Source: Kiritimatiellia bacterium (GTDB taxonomy: Bacteria > Verrucomicrobiota > Kiritimatiellia > RFP12 > UBA1067). From it: DNA of 36,766 nt. The stretch is taken from the NCBI GenBank assembly GCA_017450695.1, contig JAFSTA010000034.1:1-36766 (forward strand). The letters are read 5' to 3'. How positions within the stretch are numbered: the stretch's first letter is position 1; each line of letters opens with the position of its first letter. The notes beneath the pieces are model-generated. The model did no database searches and was not told the origin of the DNA. It saw nothing but the letters and a program-made list of their open reading frames with translations. Positions 14,345 through 22,483 of this stretch are shown here, piece by piece. The position numbers and the translations under genes were made by a program.

Positions 14345-15772
14345 TTACTCCGACGTATCAGCCTTGAGGCGGAAGAAGCGGTTGGTTTTGCCCGGCTCGT
14401 CAATGATCGTGAGACCGGCATCGGTGGCGGGGTAGATGACAGGGTCCACCGTACCGGCGAGATCGTCCGAGGCGAGAATCGAGAGGGTGAAACCATCCGT
14501 ATTCTTGACTTCAGGCGTGGTGATAGAGGCCTTGCCGCCACCAACGTCCGAAATGCCGATAAGCGGGCTAGCAAAGTCACCGGTCGGCGTATCGAACACA
14601 TAACGGAACACGTTGAATACGCCGTTGGTATCCGTTTCGTCCCATGCTCCGCTGATGCCGTTCTGCGCGGCCCAAACCTCATAACCGGAGGCTGTGACGG
14701 CCTCGATCTTCTTCCATGCGCAGAGTACACCGTTGACCGCGATCCCAATGTAGTAGTCATCTTCCACCTCGGGCATCGTGAACCAGACCTGCGTCGTCGT
14801 GTGGTCGTCGTGGTAATCATCGGAGTAGATGAAGCGCTGGTTTTGGCTGCCGCCCTCCGTCGTGGAGAAGGGAATCACCGTACCTGTCGGCACCTCCTGT
14901 CCGAGAGTCGTGATCGTCGGATCGCTTTTCGTCCAACGGATCGAGTACGAGAACTTGCTGCTCTTGTCGATCTTGACCGTCGCATTCCTGCCCGAAACGC
15001 TCCAGTCCCGAAGGGTCAGCGTATCAAACCAGTTTGGCCCGTACACTATTTTTCCTCCCGTAGGGTCGGTTCCGGCGTAAAATTCCTGAAGTGTCGTCAT
15101 GCCGTCGCCATCTTCGTCTGAATTCGCCGTCGGATATCCATTGGCCCACCAATAGTAGTCGGAATAGTCATCTATCCCGTTGACGTACATGGTGGGCAGC
15201 CCGTCGCCGAGAGTGTCCTTTGTTCCTGTTTCGGAACCGAGTAGCCCGGCCACCTCGTGTACGCCCTGAAATGTCGGTTTGGGAAGCGCGGTATAGGAAC
15301 GCCAGGTTTCCGTATCACCGTAGTAATTATGGGAGGTCACGACAACGGCAAGCTGTTCGCCAAACTCGGCGTGTGTTTCATCGCCCGTGGTGGATGCTAT
15401 CAGGTTGATTGCCACGCTCGCCCCCGCGCCGGCGGTGGGGGTTCCGTTCGGTCTGGCGGAGGCGAGCTTCGCGCCAAGCGACTGTCCATCCGCGCCGATC
15501 TTGTAGATAGACACTTCCGTCAAGTTGCTAAGATCCAGCTCTCCGAAGTTGCCGCTCTTCACGAAGAAAATATACGTACAGGTTCCGCTTATTCCCGAAT
15601 AGGCCTGAACGGACATTGCGAAGGCGGACACCACCGCCCCAATCGCCATTTTAACCAGTTGGGTTTTCGGCAGAAACCTGCGTCTCGGTTTTACCGGTAC
15701 GCCCTTCCCCTCGCCCAACCGGCTATACGAAATCCCACTCGATCCTGATTCCACATTGCTTTCCTTCATCAT
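14345..15772 (-). CDS. secreted protein with calcium-binding-type loop
   Basis: A 475-residue exported protein of unknown function. The N-terminus has about 40 mostly polar residues with a basic PRRRFLPK stretch before a hydrophobic core (VKMAIGAVVSAFAMSVQA), an extended signal peptide. Around residues 215-235, NSDEDGDGMTTLQEFYAGTDP is an Asp-rich EF-hand/thrombospondin-type-3-like loop common in secreted PVC proteins. The rest is beta-rich, and a C-terminal block (VYPATDAGLTIIDEPGKTNRFFRLKAD) resembles the end of autotransporter-like or substrate-binding secreted proteins of this group. ATG 15772 (or the adjacent ATG at 15769) is preferred over the in-frame ATG at 15820, which would lie upstream of the transcription start. 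Neighbours on both sides are exported. Confidence 0.75.
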   Translation of the reverse strand: MMKESNVESGSSGISYSRLGEGKGVPVKPRRRFLPKTQLVKMAIGAVVSAFAMSVQAYSGISGTCTYIFFVKSGNFGELDLSNLTEVSIYKIGADGQSLGAKLASARPNGTPTAGAGASVAINLIASTTGDETHAEFGEQLAVVVTSHNYYGDTETWRSYTALPKPTFQGVHEVAGLLGSETGTKDTLGDGLPTMYVNGIDDYSDYYWWANGYPTANSDEDGDGMTTLQEFYAGTDPTGGKIVYGPNWFDTLTLRDWSVSGRNATVKIDKSSKFSYSIRWTKSDPTITTLGQEVPTGTVIPFSTTEGGSQNQRFIYSDDYHDDHTTTQVWFTMPEVEDDYYIGIAVNGVLCAWKKIEAVTASGYEVWAAQNGISGAWDETDTNGVFNVFRYVFDTPTGDFASPLIGISDVGGGKASITTPEVKNTDGFTLSILASDDLAGTVDPVIYPATDAGLTIIDEPGKTNRFFRLKADTSE

Positions 15773-15798
15773 ACCATGCCCTTTCCGATAGCGGCGGG

Positions 15799-15827
15799 AT
15801 AATATACGTTTTGCTGACACTTGTCAA
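15799..15827 (-). promoter_or_regulatory. strong sigma70-type promoter of the EF-hand-like protein gene
   Basis: On the minus strand a consensus TTGACA (15822-15827), a 17-base spacer and TATTAT (15799-15804), 27 bases before ATG 15772. Confidence 0.8.
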
Positions 15828-16040
15828 CACGGAAAAGCGAGTCTGTAAAAGCGAGTCGAATAATAAACGGCAGCAGGAAGTGGGTAGTAGGTGCGGCAGA
15901 GCTTCTAGCTGTTGGCGACGAATTTCTACGCATGATCGAATGTATTCGACAAACACCCCGCATCAAGTCGCTTCTCCGACGGAGACCGCGCAGGGCGTGA
16001 AGCGACAGGTATGAATCTTCTCCACACCCGCGAAAATCGC

Positions 16041-16069
16041 TTTTCTCGCTGGGGGTACTTTGCTACAAT
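16041..16069 (+). promoter_or_regulatory. promoter of the propeller-like secreted protein
   Basis: TTTTCT (16041-16046), a 17-base spacer and an extended -10 TGC-TACAAT (16064-16069), 21 bases before ATG 16090. The rest of the divergent region 15828-16040 shows no other feature and, unlike most gaps here, none of the joined hairpin arrays. Confidence 0.55.
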
Positions 16070-16089
16070 ACGGGGCGAATGGAGTACAC

Positions 16090-18228
16090 ATGAGACGAAT
16101 CACGCAGATGATTGCCCTTTCCCTGCTTTCCGCGGTCCCCGCGATTGCGGAGAGTCTGGCGTTTTCTTCTTCGTGGTCCACATACATCGGATCTGGGGAC
16201 AACTTTACCAGTGATCTCGTCTCCGCTCTCTCGATCCAGTCGGAAAATTATGTCTGCTTCGGCGGTTTTCTCGGTGCGGGATTCATCCAGGACGGGAACG
16301 GCGATGCGATTTTCGCCGTGAATGACGACGGGGAGCTGTACGGGGATGGTTTTACCGCCAAGATCCTCTTGCAGGGCGGAGCCAACTCACTCCCGCAATT
16401 CGCACGCATCCTGACAGAAGACCCGGGCGAAACGGGAAACCAGATTCGGAGCCTGGCGACGGAGACGAACCGGATTGTCGGCGTAGGCTATGTGGAGAAC
16501 GGTTTCGATTACAAGCAAGGTATCGTGCTTGGGTATTCGAGCGACCTGACCGAAACGTGGCGTTACGGTCTCCCGGTCGAATCCAACAGTGTTTTCCGCA
16601 CGGTTTCCTTGGCGTCTGACGGAGCGATCCTGGTGGCGGGAGACCTTGAAGTTCCAGGGCGGGACGACGCGACCGTGAGTCGCGCCATTGCGCTTCGGCT
16701 GGACGGGAACGGCGTTCCCCAGTGGACACGGCAGTACACGGAGGCGACGAGGGGTTCCGCCTCGCTCGTGAACGGAAGCGCGTGGTATCTCGTCTGTATC
16801 GTCACGAACGGCATGGGCGTCGCCTCAACCTCGCTCAAGAAAATCGCCCCGGCTAACGGCGCGGAGGAATACGCGCTTTCGCTCCCCTGCTCGATTACCT
16901 CTCTGGCGCTTGATTCCCGCGGTGAGTTGATTGCGGGAGGCAGCTCTGGCGTCGGCGTTCTCTACAAGATCCGCGACACCGGTTCCGCCTTGCAGCAGGT
17001 GTGGATGAAAACGCTGGCGGGAAGCAGTTCCGTCAACGGAATCGCGCTCGACGGGACCAACCGCATTGCCGTGGCGGGAAACGCTTCGACCGCTTGGTTC
17101 GACGCGACGGACGGAACGTCTTTCGGCGGCACCTCGGACGGTTTCGCGCTGATCCTCTCCCCCGACGCCAACGAGACGTTGTTCGCGAGTTGGCTGGGCG
17201 GCGAGGCCGAAACGACGGCAAACTGCGTGACGTTCTCCGGTGATGTTCTCGCCGTCGGTGGACAAACCCGCGCAACCGATTGGATCTCCGGCGGATTCTG
17301 TACGCGGCATCTGAAACTCGATGATCTGTGGGATGGCGAGGAGTTGAACGCAATCGGTTACATCAAAGTCTGGCTTGGCCAAACCTTCATTCCGAATCCG
17401 CCCGGCACCCTGAAGGTCTCCATCATGCCTCCCAATGCCGTTGCCGCCGGAGCCGCCTGGAGCGTGGACAACGGACAGACCTGGATGGCAAGCGGTGCCT
17501 CGACCAACCTGACGGAGGGGAATTACACGGTCACCTTCCAGAATGTGGGCGAGTACTACACGCCAGAATCCCAAAGCGTGACAATTGAATCGGAACGGAC
17601 CAACTCCATCTGGGCAATCTATGCAGCCGTACCGCCCCCCATCGCCAAACGGACGATCAGCGGCACGAATGTCACCGTCCGGTTGGTTCTGCCAAGCGGA
17701 TTGAATGGGGTGGAACTTTCCGAGAACATTCCCGAAGGTCTCGACTGTGAAACGGGCGACGAAGACGCCTGGTGGCGTCCCAGACTGGGAATCTTGTACT
17801 TTGACAAGTCACCGCCCAGGGGATACGTCACCGCCGCTAACGAAGAGATCATCATCACCTACTCCGTCAGCGGCGAACCGGGAACATACATGCTCTCGGG
17901 CGAATTTGAGGGAACCTTCTCCGATAATACGGTGACCAACGCGCCGGTGGAGGGAGACTACCTCGTCACGATCCGCGATCCGAGCGAGACGATCCTTCCC
18001 CCGCCGCCGGACATCACAGCCTTCACCCGTGGCACGAACGACTGGATGATCACGTTCGTCTCGACGCAACAGGTGAATTACGCGATTCTGACGAACAGCG
18101 ATCTCACGCTCCCCTTCCCCCGCATTCCGCTCACCTCGGTCGCGGGCGAGAACGGCACCACCACCGTACGCGTCCACCCGCAAGAACGTACCCTTTTCTT
18201 CCGCATAGAAGCGCAAACGACCCCCTGA
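16090..18228 (+). CDS. secreted beta-propeller-like protein with PEGA-like domain
   Basis: A 712-residue exported protein. Residues 1-20 (MRRITQMIALSLLSAVPAIA) are a signal peptide. Residues 25-430 consist of irregular repeats of the type LASDGAILVAGDLE and LDSRGELIAGGSSGVG, as in SBBP/NHL-like propellers. About 440-520 (GTLKVSIMPPNAVAAGAAWSV..., LTEGNYTVTFQNVGEYYTP) fit a PEGA-like surface module. The C-terminal 190 residues form immunoglobulin-like strands resembling DUF11-type domains. No enzymatic motif is visible. ATG 16090 follows GGAG with suitable spacing and begins the signal peptide; the in-frame ATG at 16060 lies within the promoter. A binding or structural role at the surface is likely but unproven. 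Confidence 0.75.
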   Translation: MRRITQMIALSLLSAVPAIAESLAFSSSWSTYIGSGDNFTSDLVSALSIQSENYVCFGGFLGAGFIQDGNGDAIFAVNDDGELYGDGFTAKILLQGGANSLPQFARILTEDPGETGNQIRSLATETNRIVGVGYVENGFDYKQGIVLGYSSDLTETWRYGLPVESNSVFRTVSLASDGAILVAGDLEVPGRDDATVSRAIALRLDGNGVPQWTRQYTEATRGSASLVNGSAWYLVCIVTNGMGVASTSLKKIAPANGAEEYALSLPCSITSLALDSRGELIAGGSSGVGVLYKIRDTGSALQQVWMKTLAGSSSVNGIALDGTNRIAVAGNASTAWFDATDGTSFGGTSDGFALILSPDANETLFASWLGGEAETTANCVTFSGDVLAVGGQTRATDWISGGFCTRHLKLDDLWDGEELNAIGYIKVWLGQTFIPNPPGTLKVSIMPPNAVAAGAAWSVDNGQTWMASGASTNLTEGNYTVTFQNVGEYYTPESQSVTIESERTNSIWAIYAAVPPPIAKRTISGTNVTVRLVLPSGLNGVELSENIPEGLDCETGDEDAWWRPRLGILYFDKSPPRGYVTAANEEIIITYSVSGEPGTYMLSGEFEGTFSDNTVTNAPVEGDYLVTIRDPSETILPPPPDITAFTRGTNDWMITFVSTQQVNYAILTNSDLTLPFPRIPLTSVAGENGTTTVRVHPQERTLFFRIEAQTTP

Positions 18229-18238
18229 CAAGAAGGCG

Positions 18239-18286
18239 GTTAGATGGTTTAGTGGTTAGGTAGTTAGGTGGTTTGATGGTTGGAGA
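18239..18286. repeat. 8-bp microsatellite (GGTTAGGT type)
   Basis: Six 8-base units in register, variants of GGTTAGGT. The unit is the reverse complement of the CCACCTAA repeat at 21513. The gene-free stretch 18229-18703 between converging genes otherwise holds only repeat fragments. Confidence 0.7.
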
Positions 18287-18287
18287 G

Positions 18288-18330
18288 GGACGCGCTTGCC
18301 TGTCCCCCGTAGCCTTGCGTAGGCGGATCG
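18288..18330. repeat. inverted copy of the long-loop GGACGCG element
   Basis: GGACGCG followed by CTTGCCTGTCC and CGTAGCCTTGCGTAGG, the reverse complement of the insert at 9648 and 19880. The closing arm (CGGATCG) is decayed. Confidence 0.65.
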
Positions 18331-18503
18331 TGTCAACAAGTTGTGATTCGTTGTCCAGCGGGTTGTTCGGAGAAGCGACACTTGCCGCTTCACGGGCTAC
18401 GAAATGAAGCGCCAGGAGTGCCGCTTCCCCGAATGCCTCGCGCAGAACTCGGAACTTGTAGGTAAGGACAACAACTTCAACAACGGATAGACAACACGCT
18501 AGC

Positions 18504-18523
18504 GGTCGCGACGGAGCGCGCCC
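18504..18523. repeat. GGTCGCG hairpin copy with one mismatch
   Basis: GGTCGCG, loop ACGGAG and CGCGCCC, so one stem pair is broken. An equal copy lies at 21369-21388. Confidence 0.65.
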
Positions 18524-18568
18524 CTCCCCATTCCCTGCTTCTCAGCCGCCCTAGTAGAACTCAACTTA

Positions 18569-18607
18569 GCGGCGCCAGCCCCATTTAGGCGGCGTAGCCG
18601 CCACTTA
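18569..18607. repeat. two-module hairpin array
   Basis: A decayed GCGGCGCC-type module (18569-18582), joiner ATTTA, a perfect GGCGGC/GCCGCC with loop GTA (18588-18602), and ACTTA. The middle GGCCC module seen in other copies is absent. Confidence 0.75.
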
Positions 18608-18703
18608 TCTTCTCAGCTTCTCCGCTGCCGTCGCTACGCAGCTGGCGCATAGCGCCTCTGTGCATTTCCGTGCGAGCGCATACGGAAAGCTAACAGCTAC
18701 CGC

Positions 18704-19834
18704 CTAACACCTAACCGCTACCGCCCCTTCCCACCAGGGCGGGAAAGAACAGGAATTGTCGCCGATCTCCACGCATTCCCCGATCATCGGGGTGAGCAGG
18801 CGGTAGGGTTTCCCGGCGCTGGTAGCGGTGAGTTCGCGGTAGGGTGCGTCCCAGGCGTGATGGGAGAGCGCGAACTTGCCCGAATGGCAGGGGACCACGG
18901 CCTTCGCCCGGACGTCCACCCCTGCCAGCGCGGTTTCCAGCGGCATCATGTGTACCTTCGGCCACGCCTTGTTGTACTGTCCGTTCTCCAGCAGAGCGAG
19001 ATCGAACCCGCCAAATCGTTTTCCGATGGACTCGAAGTGTGCGCCGTATCCGCCGTCCCCGCTGTAGAAGACGCGGCGGTGGGGCGTGACGAACGCGAAT
19101 CCCGCCCACTCCGTCTGGTTGGGCTTCAGCATCCGTCCTGAAAAGTGCTGCGAAGGAAGAATATGGATACTCAATTCGCGGCTGATCGGGATTTCCGTGT
19201 CCCAGTCCTCTTCCCGAATCGTATCCGGCGGAATACCCCACTGTTCTAGATAGGAGCCAACTCCCAGCGGACAGACCGTCGTGCGGACGCGGGAACGAAG
19301 TGCCGTGACGGTCGGGAAGTCCAGATGATCCCAATGGTCATGCGAGATAACCAGCACATCGACCTCCGGGAAATCGTCCGCCGTGTAAACATTGCTTCCG
19401 GGGAAAGCCGCGTTGATCAGACTGATCGGCGAGGCATACGGGCTGAATACAGGGTCGATGAGAATGCGCACACCCGCCAGTTGCAGATAGAATGAGGAAT
19501 GCCCCAACCAGATGACGCATTCCTTCTCCTTCGGGATAGACGCGACTGCGGTCTTGCGCGACGGGATCGGAGAGGACGGGAAAAGTTTTTTCTTGTCACT
19601 GAAGAGGAATTTCCACCAGACGGTCAACAGGTTCTCCTCTCGTTTCGCGATCCGCGTGATCGGTTGCAGACAGACGAACTGCCCGTTGCGATAGTGGGGC
19701 GAACGGCGAATACGCTCCAACCTGTCGCCTGTCGGCAACTTCCCGAAGACCGGTCGGTGGAGATACCAAGCCGCGCCGGAGACCATCGCCGCCAGCGTAA
19801 ACAAGCCGCCTCGTAAAAACCTTCGTCTATTCAT
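18704..19834 (-). CDS. Tat-type exported metallo-beta-lactamase-fold hydrolase
   Basis: A 376-residue metal-dependent hydrolase of the UlaG/NAPE-PLD-like group. HDHWDH (165-170) is the zinc-binding HxHxDH motif, WLGHSSF (109-115) and ILIDPVFS (124-131) are the first conserved strands, and SGDGGYG and PCHSGKF carry later metal ligands. The N-terminus NRRRFLRGG followed by a hydrophobic segment matches a twin-arginine signal, so it is probably folded with metal in the cytoplasm and exported. ATG 19834 starts that signal; the in-frame ATG at 19876 precedes it without benefit. NAPE-PLD relatives cleave phosphodiester bonds in lipids, but the substrate here is unknown. Repeat-filled gaps lie on both sides. 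Confidence 0.85.
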   Translation of the reverse strand: MNRRRFLRGGLFTLAAMVSGAAWYLHRPVFGKLPTGDRLERIRRSPHYRNGQFVCLQPITRIAKREENLLTVWWKFLFSDKKKLFPSSPIPSRKTAVASIPKEKECVIWLGHSSFYLQLAGVRILIDPVFSPYASPISLINAAFPGSNVYTADDFPEVDVLVISHDHWDHLDFPTVTALRSRVRTTVCPLGVGSYLEQWGIPPDTIREEDWDTEIPISRELSIHILPSQHFSGRMLKPNQTEWAGFAFVTPHRRVFYSGDGGYGAHFESIGKRFGGFDLALLENGQYNKAWPKVHMMPLETALAGVDVRAKAVVPCHSGKFALSHHAWDAPYRELTATSAGKPYRLLTPMIGECVEIGDNSCSFPPWWEGAVAVRC

Positions 19835-19879
19835 ATCCACTTGCCTATCAGTTGTCCGGTTAGCCGGGTTCAGCATTGC

Positions 19880-19928
19880 GGACGCGACCCATCCTACGCA
19901 AGGCTACGGAGAACAGGCAAGCGCGTCC
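19880..19928. repeat. GGACGCG hairpin with long inserted loop
   Basis: GGACGCG (19880-19886) and CGCGTCC (19922-19928) enclose the same ATCCTACGCAAGG-type insert as 9648, but both arms carry a T-to-A / A-to-T change that keeps the pairing. Confidence 0.8.
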
Positions 19929-20041
19929 ATCCCCCCTTCTCTGCGTGAGACAATCCTAGTGCCTTCCTTTTGCTTCTCAGCTTCTCAGCTTTTCACCCTC
20001 TCAGCTGGCGCGAAGCGTTCCTTCCTGGCCAAATCAACTGA

Positions 20042-20096
20042 GGGGCGCAGCCCCATTTAGGCCCGCAGGCCACTTCGGCGGCACAGCCGCCACTTA
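20042..20096. repeat. three-module hairpin array
   Basis: GGGGC/GCCCC loop GCA (20042-20054), GGCC/GGCC loop CGCA (20060-20071) and GGCGGC/GCCGCC loop ACA (20077-20091), with joiners ATTTA, ACTTC and ACTTA. It lies just downstream of obg. Confidence 0.8.
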
Positions 20097-20132
20097 TCTG
20101 CCTCTCAGCTGGCGCAAAGTGCCCCACGACCG

Positions 20133-21266
20133 TCAGTTACGGGAATGGCGTGAAGGATGGGACTTCTTGCGTTTCTTCACCCCCATGTCGAGGAAGGGGG
20201 CGCCGGGAATCGCCGTTTCATCCGGCGGTTCCGAAGCGGGGCGTTTCCAAGAACCTCGCGGCAAGGGCTTCAGGATATTCCAAAGCGCTTGACGGAACTG
20301 CTCCACCCCGGCATCGCCGGGAGTTGCCGCCGACAGGGGAATCGCCTCCACGCCGGTCTCACGCAGGAACTTCGGCAGGTTCTCCTGTGCCGCCTCCTGA
20401 TCCATCTTGTTTGCCAGCACGAGCGAGGGACGCTGCAACAGGTCCGGATCATGCTGCTCGATTTCGCTCCGCAAGATCTCGTAGTCCCTCCACGGCTCCC
20501 GGTTGTCCGTTCCCGCCATGTCGATGATATAGACGATCACCTTGGCGCGCGCGAGATGCTTCAGGAAATCGATTCCGAGGCCGATCCCTTTCGCCGCGCC
20601 CGCGATGATTCCGGGAATGTCCGCCACGCGAAGCTGGGAATAGTCGGGGTACTCCATCGTACCGACCATCGGATTCAGCGTAGTGAACGGATAACTGGCG
20701 ATTTTCGGACGGGCCGCGCTCACCGCCCGCAGGAGGGATGACTTTCCCGCATTCGGAAATCCGAGCAGTCCCGCGTCGGCGATCGTCTTCAGTTCCAGCC
20801 GCAGGTTCAGTTCCTCGCCGGGATCGCCCGGCGTAAACTCCTCGGGCGCCTGGTGGGTGGAGGTTTTGAAGTGTACGTTCCCCAGTCCGCCGCGACCTCC
20901 GCGGCAGAGGATTTCCGCCTGGTCGTGGGAGACGATGTCCGCCAGTTTCTCTCCGGTATCGTTGTTGAAAATCTCGGTTCCGCAGGGCACGAGGATCGTC
21001 TTGTCCTTGCCGCGCCTGCCGTTCATCTTTTGGTACGAACCATCCACACCGTCCTCGGCGATGACCGTCGGATCGAAGTAGAGAGAAAGAAGGGAGGAGA
21101 CGTTTCGGCTTCCCTTGAAGATGACGTGTCCGCCACGCCCCCCGTCCCCGCCGTCCGGACCGCCCAGCGGAACCTTGGATTCCCGCCGAAAATGCGGGCT
21201 GCCGTCGCCGCCTTTGCCGGCGCGCGCGTGGACAACCACGTGGTCAACAAAAATTCGAGACTTCAT
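20133..21266 (-). CDS. obg: Obg family GTPase
   Basis: A 377-residue Obg/CgtA GTPase, which binds the 50S subunit and links ribosome assembly with growth state. The glycine-rich Obg fold is at 1-160 (RAGKGGDGS, GGPDGGDGGRGG, GRGGLGN). The G domain follows with GFPNAGKSS (G1), a Thr-containing switch PFTTLNP, DIPGII (G3), NKMD (G4) and a SAA-type G5. A short Lys/Arg-rich tail (KKRKKSHPSRHSRN) replaces the OCT domain found in some relatives. ATG 21266 follows AAGGAG. It completes the common rplU-rpmA-obg order, but 414 bases of repeat-rich sequence separate it from rpmA, so it may have its own promoter. Confidence 0.95.
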   Translation of the reverse strand: MKSRIFVDHVVVHARAGKGGDGSPHFRRESKVPLGGPDGGDGGRGGHVIFKGSRNVSSLLSLYFDPTVIAEDGVDGSYQKMNGRRGKDKTILVPCGTEIFNNDTGEKLADIVSHDQAEILCRGGRGGLGNVHFKTSTHQAPEEFTPGDPGEELNLRLELKTIADAGLLGFPNAGKSSLLRAVSAARPKIASYPFTTLNPMVGTMEYPDYSQLRVADIPGIIAGAAKGIGLGIDFLKHLARAKVIVYIIDMAGTDNREPWRDYEILRSEIEQHDPDLLQRPSLVLANKMDQEAAQENLPKFLRETGVEAIPLSAATPGDAGVEQFRQALWNILKPLPRGSWKRPASEPPDETAIPGAPFLDMGVKKRKKSHPSRHSRN

Positions 21267-21368
21267 TCGGACCTAACTCCTTGCTTGCCTAATCAGTTGG
21301 CCTGGTAAGCCGGGGAAGCGTGTTAAGCCAGTTAAGCGTGTCAAGCCGGTATGCTGGATATGCGTTGC

Positions 21369-21388
21369 GGTCGCGACGGAGCGCGCCC
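21369..21388. repeat. GGTCGCG hairpin copy with one mismatch
   Basis: Same form as 18504: GGTCGCG, ACGGAG, CGCGCCC. It sits in the rpmA-obg gap (21267-21680), which holds no gene. Confidence 0.6.
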
Positions 21389-21512
21389 TTTCCATTCTCT
21401 AGCCTCTCAGCTTCTCAGCTGGCGCGAAGCCCCCCCCTCATTTACATTCCCGTGCGAGCGCGGACGGGGCGCTTGTATCGCTTCGATCCCTTGTATCGCT
21501 TTTATCCCTTTA

Positions 21513-21554
21513 CCACCCAACCACCTAACCACCTAACCACCCAACCACCTAACC
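21513..21554. repeat. 8-bp tandem repeat (CCACCYAA)5
   Basis: Five exact-register units CCACCCAA or CCACCTAA from 21513 to 21552 plus two bases. The inverse of this unit makes up the microsatellite at 18239. Confidence 0.85.
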
Positions 21555-21624
21555 TTGAACTTCTAGGCAAGAAAGGGCGGTTCACAACCCCGCACGGACG
21601 GCGAGGCTCTCCAAACACGACACA

Positions 21625-21672
21625 ACCTCCCCGGAGCGAACTCAGGGGAGGTCGATAACCCGCGACGCGGGT
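21625..21672 (-). other. paired hairpins at the 3' end of rpmA
   Basis: ACCTCCCC (21625-21632) pairs with GGGGAGGT (21645-21652) and encloses a further GAG/CTC stem with loop CGAA. Next to it ACCCGC/GCGGGT has loop GAC (21658-21672). Both lie within 60 bases after the rpmA stop (minus strand). There is no T-run, so they look like transcript-end stabilisers or factor-dependent termination sites rather than a classical terminator. Confidence 0.6.
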
Positions 21673-21680
21673 AGGCGAAA

Positions 21681-22007
21681 CTACGCCTGCGCTTCGGCTG
21701 CCGCCGCCGCTTTCGCGGCGCGCGCCGCCTTGCGGGCGGCCTTCTTTTCAGCCTGGGCCTTCACGTATTCCGGATCGGCAATGATGGAAACCACTTTCCC
21801 TTCCTTGCGGAATTTCACCGTTCCGTCCGTAAGGGCGAATAACGTGTAGTCGCGTCCGCACCCGACATTCTCTCCGGGATGGAACTTCGTTCCGCGCTGG
21901 CGAACGATAATCGAACCGGCCGTCACGACCTGCCCGTCATACCGTTTCACGCCAAGGCGCTTGGAATTACTCTCACGGCCGTTTCTTGCTGATGCTGCAC
22001 CTGCCAT
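21681..22007 (-). CDS. rpmA: 50S ribosomal protein L27
   Basis: A 108-residue L27. The body [41 protein letters not shown] is unmistakable. Two things differ from the usual protein. The N-terminus is [11 protein letters not shown] instead of the MAHKKAGGSxRNGR type, so the two lysines that reach toward the peptidyl-transferase centre are missing. There is also an Ala/Lys-rich C-terminal tail of about 25 residues ([17 protein letters not shown]...). The start is secure: AAGGAG sits eight bases upstream and no in-frame extension is possible through it. It lies 27 bases after rplU in the same transcript. Confidence 0.95.
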   Translation of the reverse strand: MAGAASARNGRESNSKRLGVKRYDGQVVTAGSIIVRQRGTKFHPGENVGCGRDYTLFALTDGTVKFRKEGKVVSIIADPEYVKAQAEKKAARKAARAAKAAAAAEAQA

Positions 22008-22034
22008 AACACAAACTCCTTCGTACCTTAGGCC

Positions 22035-22349
22035 TTACGCGATCGCTTTCACGGTGACGACCGTCAGCTCCTGACGGTGACCGACCGTGCGACGGTAGTT
22101 CTTCCGGCGCTTCTGCTTGAAGTTGACCACCTTCTTGCCCCGCTTGTCTCCGACGACGGTCAAGACGACCTTCGCGCCCTCGACATACGGAGTCCCAACC
22201 TTCAACTCGTTGCCGTCAGACACGGCAACCACGCTTGTCAGCTCGATGTCCTTGCCGGACTCGGCGTCCAAACGCTCGATTTCCAACGTCTCACCCGTGG
22301 TGACGCGATACTGCTTCCCACCGGTCTCTAAAACCGCATACGCTTCCAT
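22035..22349 (-). CDS. rplU: 50S ribosomal protein L21
   Basis: A 104-residue L21, normal length. It starts [16 protein letters not shown] and contains [12 protein letters not shown] and [17 protein letters not shown], the conserved rRNA-binding block. ATG 22349 is chosen over the upstream in-frame ATG at 22430 because AAGGAAG precedes it and the family begins here. It is the first gene of the rplU-rpmA pair. The 130 bases upstream carry no recognisable leader structure, and a hairpin array begins 134 bases upstream. Confidence 0.95.
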   Translation of the reverse strand: MEAYAVLETGGKQYRVTTGETLEIERLDAESGKDIELTSVVAVSDGNELKVGTPYVEGAKVVLTVVGDKRGKKVVNFKQKRRKNYRRTVGHRQELTVVTVKAIA

Positions 22350-22483
22350 TGTTCTTTCTTCCTTCCAACTTCGATCGGGAGTCGCCCATTTTTCCAGATG
22401 TCTAAGGTTCCGGAATGAAGTGAGGGTCAACTATACAGAAAAATCGGCCGCTCGTCAATACCGCATTCCAGAAAATTTACGGG

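Noticed and set aside
22350-22480. Autoregulatory leader RNA in front of rplU
   Set aside because: No stable conserved-looking structure could be drawn in this stretch by eye.
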